From: Monarcha castaneiventris obscurior
Taxonomy: Eukaryota > Chordata > Aves > Passeriformes > Monarchidae
Assembly: GCA_026261815.1 (NCBI GenBank)
Contig: JAMPIT010000059.1
Location: forward strand, 23,422,001-23,486,000
Direction of reading: 5' to 3'
Length of the DNA: 64,000 bases
Shown here one piece after another: positions 63,101 through 64,000 of the stretch. The notes beneath the pieces were generated by a model, which saw only the letters and a program-made list of their open reading frames with translations, did not search any database and was not told where the DNA came from. Positions within the stretch are counted from its first letter, which is position 1, and every line of letters starts with the position of its first letter. Position numbers and translations under genes: made by a program.

Positions 63101-63210
63101 AAGAATTTTTCCACACATTCAGGATAATCATTAACTACCCTGGAAAAAGCCTGACATGCACTGTCTTAGTTAACAATGAAAAGTGAAACATTAACACCTT
63201 GGACACTACA
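60190..63210. other. Unique AT-rich sequence, no gene seen
   Basis: Frames near 60778-61101 are unlike any family. The A/C-rich tract at 62636-62701 is listed separately. No repeat family or RNA gene is recognised. Confidence 0.5.
62636..62701. repeat. A/C-rich low-complexity tract
   Basis: CCAAACCAAACAAAAAAC followed by CAACAACATCAACAACAAC and CCCTAAACCC. It is the complement of the G/T-rich tracts elsewhere. CCCTAAACCC resembles one and a half telomere units but is not a telomeric array. Confidence 0.75.
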
Positions 63211-63462
63211 GCATAAAAAAGACATTAAGCTATTAGAGAGCATTCGAAGGAGGGCCAAGAGGATGGTGAATGGTTTGGAGGAGAAACTGTATGATGGGCT
63301 GAGGTCACTTGGTCTGTTCAGCCTGGAGGAGACTGAGGGGAGACCTCAGAGTGCTCAACAACCTTACAAGGGGAAGACGAGGGGGAGGCACTGATCTCTC
63401 CACTTTCATAACCAGTGACAGGACTCAAGGAAATGACATGAAGCTGAGTCAGGGGAGTTTAT
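63211..63462 (+). mobile_element. CR1 LINE fragment (end of ORF2 and start of 3' UTR)
   Basis: Plus-oriented landmarks: GACATTAAGCTATTAGAGAGC (about 63221), GGAGGGCCAAGAGGATGGTG (about 63249-63268) and CTGAGGTCACTTGGTCTG. TTCAGCCTGGAGGAGACTGAG (about 63317) and GGCACTGATCTCTCC (about 63386) follow, then TGAAGCTGAGTCAGGGGAG. The usual 3' terminus with ATTCTATGA repeats is absent, so the 3' side was lost by deletion. The 72-codon frame here is the tail of ORF2 with disruptions. Confidence 0.93.
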
Positions 63463-64000
63463 TTACTTCTAACTTAGTTATATCTTTTTACTAATGTTTT
63501 GAAAGCAAAGTCAAAATAACAGTAACAATGCATAGAGAAAAAGTCCATTGAACCATAGATCAAGTTGTTGTCAAGAATGTTTATTAATTTATATTCTGTA
63601 AACAAAAGGGTTTTTTTGTTGAGTATGAAATAAATTATATTCTTGTATGTTTGTTTGCTTTGTTTTATGCTTCCATTGCTTTCATTTCAGAACCAATATG
63701 TTAAACAAAGACGCTGTTGCTTAGCAACTTCAAATATTTCCTTTTTAAACTCAATGCTCATATTTTGCATTGTAATGCAAGTTCAGTGTATACTGTGTGA
63801 TGAGCTTTTGGAAAAAAATTAACTTCCTCTTTCTAGGACTAATTTCTCAAAAATTTATTTTATCTACTATTTGCTTAGGGAGAAGGAATTTTTCTAAATT
63901 ATATTCATCTATAGAGATTTTGTTAAACAGGTAATTTATTATCCTACATTCTGAAAAATTCATTTTTCAGTAATTACTATTCAAATAGAATTTATTTTCC
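63463..64000. other. AT-rich sequence to the window edge
   Basis: Contains an acceptor-like CTTTCATTTCAG (ending 63690) just before the X-box-like palindrome at 63716. No open exon or repeat is recognised. Confidence 0.5.
63716..63728. promoter_or_regulatory. RFX X-box-like palindrome
   Basis: GTTGCTTAGCAAC is an exact inverted repeat of the RFX half-site (RGYAAC) with a one-base centre. X-boxes bound by RFX transcription factors control ciliary and some immune genes and usually read GTNRCC, 0-3 spacer bases, RGYAAC. The left half here is the exact complement of the right half. A chance 12-base palindrome of this exact motif in 64 kb is unlikely but possible. It sits in AT-rich DNA with no CpG island or visible promoter, so a distal element is more likely than a core promoter. 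Confidence 0.35.

Noticed and set aside
1..64000. CRISPR arrays, bacterial operons, ribosome binding sites, tRNA, rRNA or snRNA genes
   Set aside because: Nothing of the kind was seen. The window is vertebrate nuclear DNA, and I found no tRNA or snRNA core motifs by eye.

Overview
This is vertebrate nuclear DNA, and the repeats show it comes from a bird. There are at least eight fragments of CR1, the chicken-repeat LINE that dominates avian genomes. Five solo LTRs belong to three families of avian endogenous retrovirus. The LTR types look most like passerine or other neoavian genomes; that is inferred from remembered family sequences, and neither species nor chromosome can be fixed from the sequence. 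The background is AT-rich, full of homopolymer and G/T-rich tracts, and has few CpGs except inside LTRs.

No protein-coding gene can be called with confidence. No reading frame outside repeats looks like a known protein. The window reads as a gene desert or the inside of very large introns.

Layout: 1-2032 unique AT-rich DNA; 2033-2640 LTR family A (+); 2641-7423 unique, with an exon-like block at 5400-5482; 7424-10100 the largest element, a 2.7 kb CR1 (-) with a dead endonuclease/reverse transcriptase frame; 10101-13372 unique; 13373-13918 a GC- and CpG-rich LTR (family B, -); 15774-15825 a perfect (ATCC)13 microsatellite; 18188-18774 LTR family A (-); 19255-19319 a possible terminal coding exon; 21628-22696 a 1.07 kb solo LTR (family C, -) with a 5 bp target duplication; 23100-23830 CR1 (-); 24600-24890 CR1 (+); 30565-30993 decayed LTR family A (+); 38573-38859 a microexon-like block and a near-perfect hairpin; 43529-43563 a second microexon-like block; CR1 fragments at 47568, 49330, 52521, 54765 and 63211; 58187-58265 a well-spliced-looking but stop-filled (non-coding) exon candidate, followed by another exon-like block ending at 60189; 63716-63728 an RFX X-box-like palindrome.

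The best leads are the miRNA-like hairpin at 38782-38859, the non-coding exon at 58187-58265, the candidate coding exons at 19255 and 5400, and the X-box palindrome near the right edge. All need transcript or conservation data. Nothing here resembles a complete, previously undescribed multi-gene system.
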